From positions 31,923 through 95,922 of the forward strand of contig NZ_BMMP01000021.1 of the NCBI RefSeq assembly GCF_014645895.1: a stretch of 64,000 bases of DNA, written 5' to 3'. Shown one piece after another: positions 7,734 to 15,983 of the stretch. The position numbers were made by a program, and so were the translations under genes. Source of the stretch: Streptomyces daqingensis (GTDB lineage: Bacteria; Actinomycetota; Actinomycetes; Streptomycetales; Streptomycetaceae). Below the pieces are notes generated by a model that made no database searches, was not told where the DNA came from, and saw only the letters and a list, made by a program, of their open reading frames with translations. How positions within the stretch are numbered: the stretch's first letter is position 1; every line of letters begins with the position of its first letter.

Positions 7734-8063
7734 ATGCCGTCCTTCAAGATCGACACTTCGACTGCTGTGGTGTTCGTCGCGACTGCGCCGACGCCGAAGC
7801 TGGTGAACAAGAAGACCGGTGAGGTCGCGGTCGACCGTGAGACGCAGGCGAAGATGATGACCGTTGGCCTGCTGATCTCGGATGAGGGTGAGGGCAACCT
7901 GTACCAGGTGTCCGTGCCCGAGACCGGCGTCCCGGAGAACTTGCAGCCCGGTACCCCGGTCTCCGTGGTGGGGCTCAAGGCCCGGGACTGGGAGAACGAG
8001 TTCAACGGGCAGAAGCGTCACGGGATCGCCTTCCGCGCGGTCGCGATCACGGCGGGTGCCTGA
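7734..8063 (+). CDS. SCO3933-family small regulatory protein (AICE activator-like)
   Basis: Product of 109 residues, starting MPSFKIDTSTAVVFVATAP and ending FRAVAITAGA. Similar proteins occur at this place in many Streptomyces integrated elements and are annotated as SCO3933-like regulators or activators of replication, integration and excision. The fold looks all-beta with a basic surface; no helix-turn-helix is evident. GGGAG precedes the ATG. It is the first gene of the rightward operon, right after the operator, and lies two bases from the transfer ATPase gene. Family call from recall; activity not shown by sequence. Confidence 0.7.
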   Translation: MPSFKIDTSTAVVFVATAPTPKLVNKKTGEVAVDRETQAKMMTVGLLISDEGEGNLYQVSVPETGVPENLQPGTPVSVVGLKARDWENEFNGQKRHGIAFRAVAITAGA

Positions 8064-8065
8064 TC

Positions 8066-9418
8066 ATGGCGGACCTCTCTACGGTGCTGGAGATCGCTGG
8101 TCCCCTCGCGGGGGCTGGTGGTCTCGGCTACGCCAAGGTCCGCGCCCCGCGCGTCTACTGGTCGCTTGTCGGGCTGCCGGTGACCTGGGGGCGGTTCGTC
8201 GTCACCTACCGCTCCACGATGGATGTGTGCGGGCTGACGGTGCAGCCCTCCCGGCTGCGGGCCTTCCTCGCGCGGAACATCGCCCGGCAGGCTCAGGTGC
8301 AGCCGGTCCCGCCGAAGATCCGCCGTGTGGGCGGTACCTCGACGGGCCTGCGGGTGAGTTTGCGGCTGCCTGCCGGCCTGGAACCTGCCGACGTGGCCGC
8401 CGCCTCGGGTCGTCTGCGTCATGCCTGGGGTGTCCACGCGGTGAACGTGGTGGAGACAAGGCCCGGTGTGGTTGAGCTGCGGATGACCGGCTACGACGTG
8501 CTGAAGAAGGTGCGCATGCCCCGCCGTTCGCCCTCGGGTGAGCTGGTGGTGCCGGTGGCTTTGCGGGATGACGGGACGGCGTTCGTCCGCGACTACCGCA
8601 AGGTCCCCCACGCACTCACGCTCGGTGCGAACCAGTCGGGCAAGTCGATGTACCAGCGCAACCTCATCGCCGGACTGGCGAAACTGCCGGTCGGGTTGAT
8701 CGGGGTGGACTGCAAGCGCGGTGTCGAGCAGTCCCGCTACGCCCCTCGTCTCTCGGCTCTGGCGACGACTCCGGAGGAGACCTCGGGTCTGCTGGATGTC
8801 CTGGTGGGGGAGATGGAATCGCGTTTCGACCTGCTTGCCGAGCACGGCGCCTCGGACCTGTGGGAACTCCCCGCGCGTCTGCGGCCGATACCGCTGGTCC
8901 TGCTGGTCGATGAGGTCGCAGAGCTGTTCCTGACCGCGGCGAAGAAGGACGAGGAACGCCGGGACCGGATGGTCATGCAGATGATCCGCCTCGCGCAGAT
9001 GGCCCGCGCCGTGGGCATCTACCTGGAGGTCTGCGGACAGCGCTTCAGCTCCGAACTCGGCAAGGGCGCCACGATGCTCCGCGCACAGCTGACCGGCCGC
9101 GTCGTCCACCGGGTGAACGACAAGCAGACCGGCGAGATGGGCCTGGGCGACATCGCACCCGAAGCCGTCGCCGCGGTCACCACGATCGCACCGGACCGGC
9201 CCGGTGTCGCGGTGGCCGGTGACTCCTCCGGCGGCTGGTCCTACATCCGCACCCCCGAGACCAGCCCGGCTGAAGCGGTCGCGGTCTGCCGCGAGTTCGC
9301 GCACCTGACCCCGCACCTGCCGGCACTCACACCCTTCCGCCCCGTCCTCCCGGCGGCCGATGAGCCGACGCCGGTTGAGCGTCCCTCGCTGGTCAAGCCC
9401 CGGCCCGTCACCGAATAG
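8066..9418 (+). CDS. FtsK/SpoIIIE-type conjugal DNA translocase (TraSA/TraB-like)
   Basis: ATPase that moves double-stranded element DNA between mycelial compartments. The 450 residues include Walker A GANQSGKS (~residue 190), Walker B PLVLLVDEVAELF (~residue 280) and the FtsK-type VCGQRFSS region. A short hydrophobic segment near residues 10-40 (VYWSLVGLPVTW) is the only candidate membrane anchor. Single-protein transfer through such a translocase, without a relaxase, is the hallmark of Streptomyces conjugation. The gene follows the activator-like gene by two bases and precedes the spread genes. Confidence 0.9.
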   Translation: MADLSTVLEIAGPLAGAGGLGYAKVRAPRVYWSLVGLPVTWGRFVVTYRSTMDVCGLTVQPSRLRAFLARNIARQAQVQPVPPKIRRVGGTSTGLRVSLRLPAGLEPADVAAASGRLRHAWGVHAVNVVETRPGVVELRMTGYDVLKKVRMPRRSPSGELVVPVALRDDGTAFVRDYRKVPHALTLGANQSGKSMYQRNLIAGLAKLPVGLIGVDCKRGVEQSRYAPRLSALATTPEETSGLLDVLVGEMESRFDLLAEHGASDLWELPARLRPIPLVLLVDEVAELFLTAAKKDEERRDRMVMQMIRLAQMARAVGIYLEVCGQRFSSELGKGATMLRAQLTGRVVHRVNDKQTGEMGLGDIAPEAVAAVTTIAPDRPGVAVAGDSSGGWSYIRTPETSPAEAVAVCREFAHLTPHLPALTPFRPVLPAADEPTPVERPSLVKPRPVTE

Positions 9419-9518
9419 GCCGCACTTCCCAACCGGTTGGCGTGACCGCCTCACGCCACGTCCCTACCCCACCCATGCCTGAAACCGAACTGACTCTCAT
9501 CTGGAAGGAGGTGCCTCA

Positions 9519-10265
9519 ATGACGAAGATGCAGGCAGAGCGGGCCGCGATCCTCACCGCAGGAGTCGTGATCATCGTCCTGACGGTGGCCGCGTTCTGGC
9601 TCTCCTACGCACACCTCGCCGACGTGGCCAAGGAAAACGGCCTGGCCAAGAGCCCCGAGCGTGCTTGGGCATGGCCGGGCACCATCGACCTGTTCATCCT
9701 CGCCGGTGAAGTCCTCATGTTCCGCGCCGCACTTCGCGGCGGCTGGGACTGGTGGGCCTTCTCCCTCACCGCCGCGGGCTCCCTCGGCTCCATCGCACTC
9801 AACGTCGCCGGCGTCGGCACCGATGACCTGAGCCTCGATCACGTCGTCGCCGCGGTCCCGCCGACCGCCGCACTGCTGGCCTTCGGCGCCCTCATGCGAC
9901 AGGTCCACAACCTCGTCACCGATGAAGCCGCCGACCCCGTCCCCGCGCCGACGCCGGTCACCGAAGTCGAACGCGAAGCGGTCCACCAACCCGCGACACC
10001 TGCCCCTGCCGAGCTGCCAGGGCCGACCCCGGCGCCGGCCGATCCCGCACCGGTCTCCGTCGAGGCACCCGCTGCCCCCGAGCCCGAGCCCGAGCCGGTC
10101 CCGGCCGCCGTTCCGATCGTGCCTCCGGCGCTGGTGGATCACGCACGGAAGGTCGCCGACGCCCACCACGCGCAGACCGGAACCCGCATCGACACTCCGA
10201 CTCTGCGCGCTCGCCTCGGAGTCCCTGACCACCTGGCCGACGCCATCGCCGCTCAACTCGCCTGA
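9519..10265 (+). CDS. DUF2637 membrane protein, probable spread protein (Spd)
   Basis: Product of 248 residues. Four hydrophobic helices lie in the first ~135 residues (ILTAGVVIIVLTVAAFWLSY, IDLFILAGEVLMF, FSLTAAGSLGSIALNVAG, AAVPPTAALLAFGAL), the DUF2637 pattern. A Pro/Ala/Glu-rich linker follows, then a small helical C-terminus (TPTLRARLGVPDHLAD) that may be a winged-helix-like tail. A very strong ribosome site, GGAAGGAGG, stands seven bases before the ATG. In AICEs such proteins assist intramycelial spread of the element; direct function is inferred from position between tra and spdD. Confidence 0.8.
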   Translation: MTKMQAERAAILTAGVVIIVLTVAAFWLSYAHLADVAKENGLAKSPERAWAWPGTIDLFILAGEVLMFRAALRGGWDWWAFSLTAAGSLGSIALNVAGVGTDDLSLDHVVAAVPPTAALLAFGALMRQVHNLVTDEAADPVPAPTPVTEVEREAVHQPATPAPAELPGPTPAPADPAPVSVEAPAAPEPEPEPVPAAVPIVPPALVDHARKVADAHHAQTGTRIDTPTLRARLGVPDHLADAIAAQLA

Positions 10266-10278
10266 AAGGACACCGCAC

Positions 10279-10470
10279 ATGGCACGCCCGAACCACTTCA
10301 CCAACGTCCAGCGCTTCGGCCCGGTCCAGGTCGGCACCCGCGCGGACGCACGCGGCCGGCAGAAGCACACCGCCGCCTGCACCGCCCCACGCTGCGGCTT
10401 CTCCGCCGACTACGACTCCCGCCCCGCGGCCGAACTCGCCGCCCGCACCCACACCTGCACCACCAACTGA
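10279..10470 (+). CDS. Small mobile-element transfer protein
   Basis: Product of 63 residues, MARPNHFTNVQRFGPVQVG and onward, rich in Arg and Thr, with three cysteines (ACTAPRCGF and a late C). It matches the short proteins annotated as mobile element transfer proteins between Spd genes in many AICEs. AAAGGA lies upstream of the ATG, 13 bp after the previous stop. No domain with known activity is visible. Confidence 0.7.
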   Translation: MARPNHFTNVQRFGPVQVGTRADARGRQKHTAACTAPRCGFSADYDSRPAAELAARTHTCTTN

Positions 10471-10485
10471 TCAGGAAGGACAGGC

Positions 10486-10809
10486 ATGTTCACCCCGAAA
10501 TACCCGGCACCCGACCAGGCCAGCACCGCCCCGGTCCCGATCGTGACCACCCTCGGCACCACCGACACCCCGACGTACGCGGTCGCACAGGCGCCTGCCG
10601 TTCACGCTCCCGCGCCGACACCGGCGCCTGCCTCCCGGCCCTCGGTGCACATCTCCCCGGCCGGTGCCGGTCTCGCCGTAGCCGGTGGCGCCGCCGCCGT
10701 CCTGATCGTCGGGACGGTCCTGGTCTCCATGCTCCTCGCGGTCGCGATCACCGCGGCATCGGTCGCCGTGTGCGCCGTGGTCATCCGCTCGCTACTTCAC
10801 CACCGCTGA
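10486..10809 (+). CDS. SpdD-like spread protein
   Basis: Product of 107 residues. The first ~60 are Pro/Ala/Thr-rich; the rest is strongly hydrophobic (AGLAVAGGAAAVLIVGTVLV, then LLAVAITAASVAVCAVVI) and ends RSLLHHR. This layout is typical of SpdD, the small membrane spread protein of Streptomyces plasmids and AICEs. GGAAGGA precedes the ATG. It likely acts with the transfer ATPase and the DUF2637 protein at septal crosswalls. Confidence 0.75.
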   Translation: MFTPKYPAPDQASTAPVPIVTTLGTTDTPTYAVAQAPAVHAPAPTPAPASRPSVHISPAGAGLAVAGGAAAVLIVGTVLVSMLLAVAITAASVAVCAVVIRSLLHHR

Positions 10810-10903
10810 AGGGCCCCCGGGGCGGCCTCTACCGCCAAGTATCCGCCGCCCCGGGTGCCTGCATCCCTCCCGAATCCGAAGATCCGAAAGGACACCCACC
10901 ATC

Positions 10904-11092
10904 ATGACCCAGCCCACCCCTGCCCGCGTCCGCCGCTGCCCCGACTGCGACGGCTTCCCCGTCGTCGCCATCGACACCGGCACCCGCCACGCCGACGGCA
11001 CCCGCGCCACGCTCCGCATCACCTGCACCGGCTGCGACGGCACCGGCACCGTCTCCCGCCCTGCTCGCCTCACGACTCCGGTGGGGCGGTGA
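10904..11092 (+). CDS. Small zinc-ribbon protein with two CxxC pairs
   Basis: Product of 62 residues carrying CPDCDG and CTGCDGTG, a DnaJ-type zinc-ribbon arrangement, probably binding one zinc. Such small proteins are common between spd and rep genes in AICEs; function is unknown. A GAAAGGA site lies 15-20 bases upstream of the ATG, a little far. The stop overlaps the GTG of the next gene, so the two are coupled. Confidence 0.65.
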   Translation: MTQPTPARVRRCPDCDGFPVVAIDTGTRHADGTRATLRITCTGCDGTGTVSRPARLTTPVGR

Positions 11093-11286
11093 CCACAGTG
11101 GCTGACCTGCGTACCAGCGAGAACCGCCCGGGGCTCCACGTCACCAAGGACGACGAATACACCCCCGCCACCGGCGACTTCTACTGCCCCTGCGGCGAGT
11201 CCGGCCACACCAACGGCGACGCCAACGTCAGCTCGATGGTCGCCTACTACACCGCCCACAAGAACATCTGTGGGGGACGCAAGTGA
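11089..11286 (+). CDS. Small cysteine-containing AICE protein
   Basis: Product of 65 residues, MTTVADLRTSENRPGLHV and onward, with FYCPCGESGHTNGDA and a late NICGGRK. The CxC...H...C pattern suggests a possible metal site. The GTG start overlaps the previous stop (GTGA), and its own stop overlaps the rep start (GTGA). This double coupling is the main evidence that it is real. No family is recognised. Confidence 0.62.
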   Translation: MTTVADLRTSENRPGLHVTKDDEYTPATGDFYCPCGESGHTNGDANVSSMVAYYTAHKNICGGRK

Positions 11287-12674
11287 CCGACACCGCCACC
11301 GCGGTGGGCCTGGACCCGATCACCCTGGGAGACCTTCTCAGGGTGGCCGGGTCCCCCGGCTTCGACCGCTGGGAAGAACAAGTACGCCGCACCGGCGGCT
11401 GCTCCGACCCCATCCACCTGACCGGCTCCACCGTCACCCGCGACCGGAACACCGGCGAGGTCCTCTACTCCTACTCCACCGCCGACGAACCCGGCGGCAG
11501 GCTCCGCGTCGCCTGCGGCAACCGCCGCGCCTCCCGCTGCCCCGCCTGCGCCTGGACCTACGCCGGAGACGTCTTCCACCTCATCCGCGCCGGCATCACC
11601 GGCGATCCCCGCCTGGACATCCCCGACCGCATCCGCGCACACCCCGGCGTGTTCGCCACCCTCACCGCCCCGAGCTTTGGGGCCGTTCACAACCGGCCGA
11701 CCTCCGGTCGCTGCGTCTGCGGTGCCCGCCATGCGGAGAACTCCCCTGTGCTCGGGACCGCGATCGACCCGAAGCGCTACGACTACGCCGCGGCGGTGCT
11801 GTGGAACAACCACGCCAGCGTGCTGTGGCAGCGCTTCACCATCTACCTGCGCCGCGAAGTCGCCGCACGCGCCGGCATCACACAGACCCTGCTCAAAGAG
11901 ACCGCCCGCGTCTCGTTCGGGAAGGTCGCCGAGTTCCAACGCCGCGGCGCGATCCACTTCCACGCCATCATCCGCATCGACGGACCCGACGGCCCCACCT
12001 CAACCCCACCCGCCTGGGCATCGACCGCGTTGCTCGAGGACGCGATCCAGGCCGCCGCCCGCCGCGCCCAGACGACCGTGCCCGCTGCCGGTGACCAGCC
12101 TGCCCGGACGCTGCGATGGGGCAGCCAGGTCGACGTCCGCGCTATCGGCACAGACCAGGGCCAGGAACTCACCGATGCGGCCGTGGCTGGCTACGTGGCC
12201 AAATACGCCACCAAAGCAGCCGAGACCACCGGCACCCTGGACCGCCGCATCGGCGAGATGTCCGAGCTGGACAAGCATCCTGACCTGCCCGACCACACAC
12301 GGCAGTTGATCCGCGCCTGCCGCGATCTGGATGACCTTTACCCGGACAGGAAGCTGTGGGCGTGGGCGCACATGCTCGGCTTCCGCGGCCACTTCATGAC
12401 CAAGTCCCGCGCCTACTCCACCACCCTCACCGAACGGCGCCAGGTACGCGCCGACTACCGCGCCGCACAAGAACGCCGCGAACGCGGCCTCCCCGACCCC
12501 GACGAACACACCGAGGCCACCACGCTCACCCTCGCCCACTGGACCTACGCCGGCCACGGACACACACCCGGCGAATCCTGGCTCGCCGCCAACATCCACC
12601 GCGACCTACAGACCAACCGAGAAACCGCACGCGAAGCGCTCGCAGACCTGGACGACTTGGAGGTGGCGGCATGA
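11283..12674 (+). CDS. Rolling-circle replication initiator (RepSA-like)
   Basis: Starts rolling-circle replication of the excised element by nicking its double-strand origin. The 463 residues show a cysteine-rich N-terminal part (RVACGNRRASRCPACAW), motif 1 VFATLTAPSFGAVH (~residue 125), the metal-binding HUH motif GAIHFHAIIRID (~residue 225) and a tyrosine motif YVAKYATKAAE (~residue 305). This matches the Rep proteins of pSAM2-type elements. The GTG start overlaps the previous stop and its stop overlaps xis (ATGA). The nick site was not identified. Confidence 0.88.
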   Translation: MTDTATAVGLDPITLGDLLRVAGSPGFDRWEEQVRRTGGCSDPIHLTGSTVTRDRNTGEVLYSYSTADEPGGRLRVACGNRRASRCPACAWTYAGDVFHLIRAGITGDPRLDIPDRIRAHPGVFATLTAPSFGAVHNRPTSGRCVCGARHAENSPVLGTAIDPKRYDYAAAVLWNNHASVLWQRFTIYLRREVAARAGITQTLLKETARVSFGKVAEFQRRGAIHFHAIIRIDGPDGPTSTPPAWASTALLEDAIQAAARRAQTTVPAAGDQPARTLRWGSQVDVRAIGTDQGQELTDAAVAGYVAKYATKAAETTGTLDRRIGEMSELDKHPDLPDHTRQLIRACRDLDDLYPDRKLWAWAHMLGFRGHFMTKSRAYSTTLTERRQVRADYRAAQERRERGLPDPDEHTEATTLTLAHWTYAGHGHTPGESWLAANIHRDLQTNRETAREALADLDDLEVAA

Positions 12675-12865
12675 AGCGCACCCTCCCCGAGCGCTACCTC
12701 ACTCCGCTGGACCTCGCTGACCTGCTGTGCGTCCCGGTCGAGACCGTCTACCAGTGGCGCCGCAAGCGCACCGGTCCCCGCGGCTTCCGCGTCGGCCGAC
12801 ATGTGCGCTACGACCCCGAGGACGTTCAGACCTGGGTGGCCTCCCAGGTCGAGGAGGCCGCCTGA
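12671..12865 (+). CDS. xis: Excisionase, MerR/AlpA-type helix-turn-helix
   Basis: DNA-bending protein of 64 residues needed with Int for excision. It has the classic short HTH: YLTPLDLADLLCVPVETVYQW, then a basic wing RTGPRGFRVGRHVRY and EDVQTWV. It overlaps the rep stop by 4 bp (ATGA) and the int start by one base (TGATG), so replication, excision and integration genes are made together. Confidence 0.87.
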   Translation: MKRTLPERYLTPLDLADLLCVPVETVYQWRRKRTGPRGFRVGRHVRYDPEDVQTWVASQVEEAA

Positions 12866-14103
12866 TGGCCGGACATATCCAAGACCGCTGGTACAAGACC
12901 AGCACTGGCGACGACGGCAAGCCCGTGAAGACCAGGACGGACCGCTACGGCACCGGCATGCGCTACCGCGCTCGCTACGTGGCACCGGATGGCACGGAGA
13001 AGAGCCGTTCATTCCCCGACAGGCAGAAGCGCGAGGCAGACGCTTGGCTCGCCAACACGGCGGCCGATATGACGCGCGGCGCCTACGTCGACCCGAAGGC
13101 GGCTCGTACGACCTTCCGCCAGTACGCGGAACGGTGGTTGGCGGTACAGACGACCGACGTGTCGACGCAGGACGGTGCAGAGCGGTACCTCCGGCTGCAT
13201 GCGTACCCGCACATCGGTTCTCGTCCGCTCGGCTCCTTCAAGCCGGAACACGTCCGCAAGTGGCTTCGGGAGCTGGAGGACAGGGGCGTTCCCGGCACGT
13301 ACGCCGTGCACATCTACGGGACTGTGCGAGCCGTCCTCTCAGCCGCAGTCGATGACGGGTACCTGGCTCGGAACCCGTGCAGTGCACGGTCCGTGCGGCC
13401 CCCGGCGCGGGACACCAAGCGCGTCACTCCGTGGCTTCCGGAGCACGTCGCCGCGGTTCGCGGGGCACTTCCGGGACGGTTCCAGGCCATCGTCGACGCT
13501 GCCGGCGGTTGCGGCCTGCGACAGGGAGAGGTGTTCGGACTCGCTGCGGACGCCGTCGACTTCGAGGCTCAGACCGTGCATGTGGTGAGGCAGGTGAAGC
13601 TGATCCGCGGCCAGGCGGTATTCGCACCGCCGAAGTGTGAGAAGGAGCGCGACATCCCGCTGCCCGCTGTCGTCTCCGACGCGCTCAGGTCGCACATGCG
13701 CCGCTGCGAGCCGGTCAAGGTGACGCTTCCCTGGCGTCGGCTGGACGGTCCCCAGGTGACGCACAACCTGATCTTCACCGGTACTCGGGGAACCGTCATA
13801 CGCCGGAAGGACTTCAATACCCGGTACTGGAAACCGGCTCTCGTCGCCGCTGGCGTCCTTCCAGAGCCAGAGCCAGGAGAGAGCCCCGAAGCGGCCCGCG
13901 AGCACGGCACGCACGCGCTCAGGCACTTCTACGCCTCGGTGCTGCTGGAGGCAGGCGAGAACATCAGGGCCGTGAGCGAGTATCTGGGTCACGCCGACCC
14001 GGCGATGACGCTTCGGGTGTACGCGCACCTCATGCCCAGCAGCCGGGAGCGCACCCGGAAGGCCATCGACTCTGTGCTGGGTGGGCCTGCTCCCCCGCCC
14101 TGA
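12865..14103 (+). CDS. int: Tyrosine-recombinase integrase
   Basis: Site-specific recombinase that inserts the element at the miaA 3' end. The 412 residues have an Arm-type N-terminus (residues 1-70), a SAM-like core-binding domain (~80-170) and a catalytic domain. Catalytic residues are visible: R in GCGLRQGEVFGL, then H-x-x-R in THALRHFYASVLLEAG, H in EYLGHADP and the nucleophile Y in LRVYAHLM. GAGGAGG lies nine bases before ATG 12865; an upstream extension of the open frame overlaps xis and is rejected. The gene ends 84 bp before attR, the standard int-att arrangement. Confidence 0.93.
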   Translation: MAGHIQDRWYKTSTGDDGKPVKTRTDRYGTGMRYRARYVAPDGTEKSRSFPDRQKREADAWLANTAADMTRGAYVDPKAARTTFRQYAERWLAVQTTDVSTQDGAERYLRLHAYPHIGSRPLGSFKPEHVRKWLRELEDRGVPGTYAVHIYGTVRAVLSAAVDDGYLARNPCSARSVRPPARDTKRVTPWLPEHVAAVRGALPGRFQAIVDAAGGCGLRQGEVFGLAADAVDFEAQTVHVVRQVKLIRGQAVFAPPKCEKERDIPLPAVVSDALRSHMRRCEPVKVTLPWRRLDGPQVTHNLIFTGTRGTVIRRKDFNTRYWKPALVAAGVLPEPEPGESPEAAREHGTHALRHFYASVLLEAGENIRAVSEYLGHADPAMTLRVYAHLMPSSRERTRKAIDSVLGGPAPPP

Positions 14104-14120
14104 CGGCCCAGAGACGGCCC
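14103..14120 (+). repeat. Candidate arm-type integrase site, right copy
   Basis: Exact copy of the 18-bp sequence at 3230-3247. Its first base is the last base of the int stop codon. It lies 66 bp from the attR core. Confidence 0.6.
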
Positions 14121-14186
14121 CACACGCCGACGAAACCCCCTCACCGGCTAGAAAGCTGCTGGTCAGGGGGCTTCATCGTCCCTTGC

Positions 14187-14213
14187 TGCCATCACGTGAT
14201 CAGGCTGTGACCG
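14187..14213 (+). repeat. attR, 27-bp core repeat inside the miaA 3' end
   Basis: Second copy of the att core. Its right half encodes, on the minus strand, the last four codons and stop of miaA. Recombination between 3103 and 14187 would excise a circle of about 11,084 bp and leave one copy at miaA. Confidence 0.92.
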
Positions 14214-15156
14214 CTTCTTCCAGGAGGGCCAGTGCTTTCCCGGTCAGTTCCGTCCTGTCCGGTTCCGCGCCGCTCAGCCAGTGGACACGCGGGTCGCGAC
14301 GGAACCACGAATCCTGGCGGCGCGCGAAGCGCTTCGTGGCGCGCACCGTCTCCTCGCGCGCCTCCGCCTCGGTGCACTCTCCCGCGAAGCTGGCGAGCAC
14401 CTGCTGGTACCCCAGGGCGCGGGAGGCCGTACGTCCGGCTCGCAGACCCGCCGCCTCCAGGGCACGTACCTCGGCGACGAGGCCGGCCTCCCACATGCGG
14501 TCCACGCGGGTTGCGATCCGCGCGTCGAGTTCGGGCCGGGCCACGTCGACACCGATCTGGACGGTCTCGTAGACGGCCTCGTGCCCGGGGAGATTGGCGG
14601 TGAAGGGGCGGCCGGTGATCTCGATGACCTCCAGTGCGCGCACGATGCGGCGGCCGTTGCTCGGCAGGATCGCCCGCGCGGCCGCCGGGTCGGACTGCGC
14701 GAGCCGCGAGTGCAGCGCTCCCGATCCCTCGGCCGCGAGCTCTCCCTCCAGCCGCGCGCGTACCTCGGGATCGGTGCCGGGGAAGTCCATGGCGTCGATG
14801 GCGCCCCTCACGTACAGCCCCGAACCGCCGACCAGCACGGGGACGCGTCCCGCGGAGCGGAGCCTGTCGATCTCGGCTCGGGCGAGCCTCTGGTACTCGG
14901 CGACGCTCGCGACGGCTGTGACGTCCCAGATGTCGAGCAGGTGGTGCGGGACGCCTCCGCGCTCGTCGGCCGGCAGTTTGGCCGTGCCGATGTCCATGCC
15001 CCTGTAGAGCTGCATCGAGTCCGCGTTGATCACCTCACCGCCGAGGTGACGGGCGAGCTCGACGCCCAGGTCGGACTTCCCCGCAGCGGTCGGTCCGACC
15101 ACGGCGACGACCGGCGGTTCGCTGCGGAATGACGAAGGAAGGGCGGAGGGATTCAC
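14200..15156 (-). CDS. miaA: tRNA dimethylallyltransferase
   Basis: Transfers a dimethylallyl group to A37 of tRNAs reading UNN codons. The 318 residues include the P-loop GPTAAGKSDLG near the start, the family stretch INADSMQLYRGMDIGTAK, VGGSGLYVRGAIDAMDFPG and the C-terminal FARRQDSWFRRD. GTG at 15156 (encoding MNPSALPSSF) gives the usual family length; the longer open frame upstream has no homology-like content. The reading frame ends normally inside attR, so the inserted element does not damage it. MiaB, which acts on the MiaA product, is encoded 1.9 kb upstream. Confidence 0.94.
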   Translation of the reverse strand: MNPSALPSSFRSEPPVVAVVGPTAAGKSDLGVELARHLGGEVINADSMQLYRGMDIGTAKLPADERGGVPHHLLDIWDVTAVASVAEYQRLARAEIDRLRSAGRVPVLVGGSGLYVRGAIDAMDFPGTDPEVRARLEGELAAEGSGALHSRLAQSDPAAARAILPSNGRRIVRALEVIEITGRPFTANLPGHEAVYETVQIGVDVARPELDARIATRVDRMWEAGLVAEVRALEAAGLRAGRTASRALGYQQVLASFAGECTEAEAREETVRATKRFARRQDSWFRRDPRVHWLSGAEPDRTELTGKALALLEEAVTA

Positions 15157-15603
15157 GCCGTCAGTGTCGCAAACCCCCGTGACGTCCCTTCTCCCCGAAG
15201 TGCCGCGCAACACGGCCCCGAGCAGCTTCATTGCACTTTTCAAGTGTTTCCCGAGCTGTTCTCCGGGAGCCCGCGGCCCGGTGTTGAGGGGCCGACGCCT
15301 CCCGAAGCGCCGGATCGCGGCCGAATGAGTAAGGTCAGGAGTGTAGGTATGGGCGTCTTTGTGCGACTTCTGCACCCTTCTCCGATCCGCCTCGGAAGCC
15401 GCCCGCCGGTGCCGCCTAGGCTGCCGGACCGGCGAGCGGGAGAGAAAGGCAGGAGGTCGGTGCCGCACCGGCGGCTGAGGACGAGAGCGAGGATCTCGGT
15501 TCCCGAGCCGGCGGTCGCCCGAGGCAGCCGCCGGCGGCGAAGCCGGCGACGCCCGCAACTGAAACGCCGCTCAGGCACACCGGACAGAAGGAAGGTGGCC
15601 ACC
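15157..15603. other. Intergenic region upstream of miaA and the antitoxin gene
   Basis: About 450 bp between divergent starts. An open frame runs through it into the antitoxin gene, but its translation is low-complexity Arg/Pro and shows no domain. It probably holds the miaA and antitoxin promoters; none is clear enough to mark. Confidence 0.4.
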
Positions 15604-15840
15604 ATGGGCTTCATGGACAAGGTCAAGGGCATGCTGGGCCAGCACAGCGACAAGGTCTCCAAGGGCGTCGACAAGGCCGGCAAGATGGCCGACTCCAAGA
15701 CCAAGGGCAAGTACAGCGACCAGATCCGGAGCTCCACCCAGAAGGCCAAGGACCAGGCCGAGAAGCTCGGCCGGCAGGACGGCGGCGGGAAGGGACGCGA
15801 TTCCGGCGGGGGCCGCGGCAAGGGCCCCGGCGGAGCCTGA
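15604..15840 (+). CDS. MT0933/Rv0909-type antitoxin-like protein
   Basis: Lysine-rich protein of 78 residues: MGFMDKVKGMLGQHSDKV, then GVDKAGKMADSKTKGKYSDQI and a Gly-rich tail. This is the MT0933 antitoxin family, widespread in actinobacteria. GGAAGG precedes the ATG by eight bases. No toxin-like gene (for example Rv0910-type) is adjacent: the next gene is a LigB-like protein on the opposite strand. It may therefore act as a stand-alone small stress protein. The family assignment is good; antitoxin activity is only the family name. Confidence 0.75.
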   Translation: MGFMDKVKGMLGQHSDKVSKGVDKAGKMADSKTKGKYSDQIRSSTQKAKDQAEKLGRQDGGGKGRDSGGGRGKGPGGA

Positions 15841-15903
15841 CCAAGCAGCCAGGCAGCCAGGAGGCCAAGCGGACCGAACCGGCCGCCGAACGCCCAGGCA
15901 CGC

Positions 15904-15939
15904 GGGCGTGGGCTCCGGAGTACCCCGGAGCACACGCCC
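15904..15939. terminator. Bidirectional hairpin between convergent genes
   Basis: GGGCGTG-g-GCTCCGG pairs with CCGGAGC-a-CACGCCC, 14 pairs with one mismatch and a 6-base loop. It is placed between the antitoxin gene and the end of the leftward LigB-like gene. Confidence 0.7.
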
Positions 15940-15983
15940 GCTTCCGTACGAGCGGGTCGTAGGCGGCTCCCCGACGGCGCCCG

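Larger units (their letters stand above)
3103..14213. mobile_element. Integrated AICE (pSAM2-like integrative conjugative element) in miaA 3' end
   Basis: An 11.1-kb element bounded by identical 27-bp direct repeats. The gene order is diagnostic of actinomycete integrative and conjugative elements: GntR repressor, activator, FtsK-type transfer ATPase, spread proteins, rolling-circle Rep, Xis, Int. All functions needed for excision, replication and transfer appear intact. The right repeat overlaps the last codons and stop of miaA, so insertion regenerates the gene end. Cargo is on the left: an HNH nuclease gene, a 43-residue peptide gene, a complex palindrome and a YdcF-like gene. The many 4-bp start/stop overlaps between rightward genes indicate one transfer-replication-integration operon. 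Confidence 0.93.

Noticed and set aside
15244..15603. N-terminal extension of the antitoxin ORF
   Set aside because: Arg/Pro-rich junk before ATG 15604, which has its own ribosome site and the family N-terminus.
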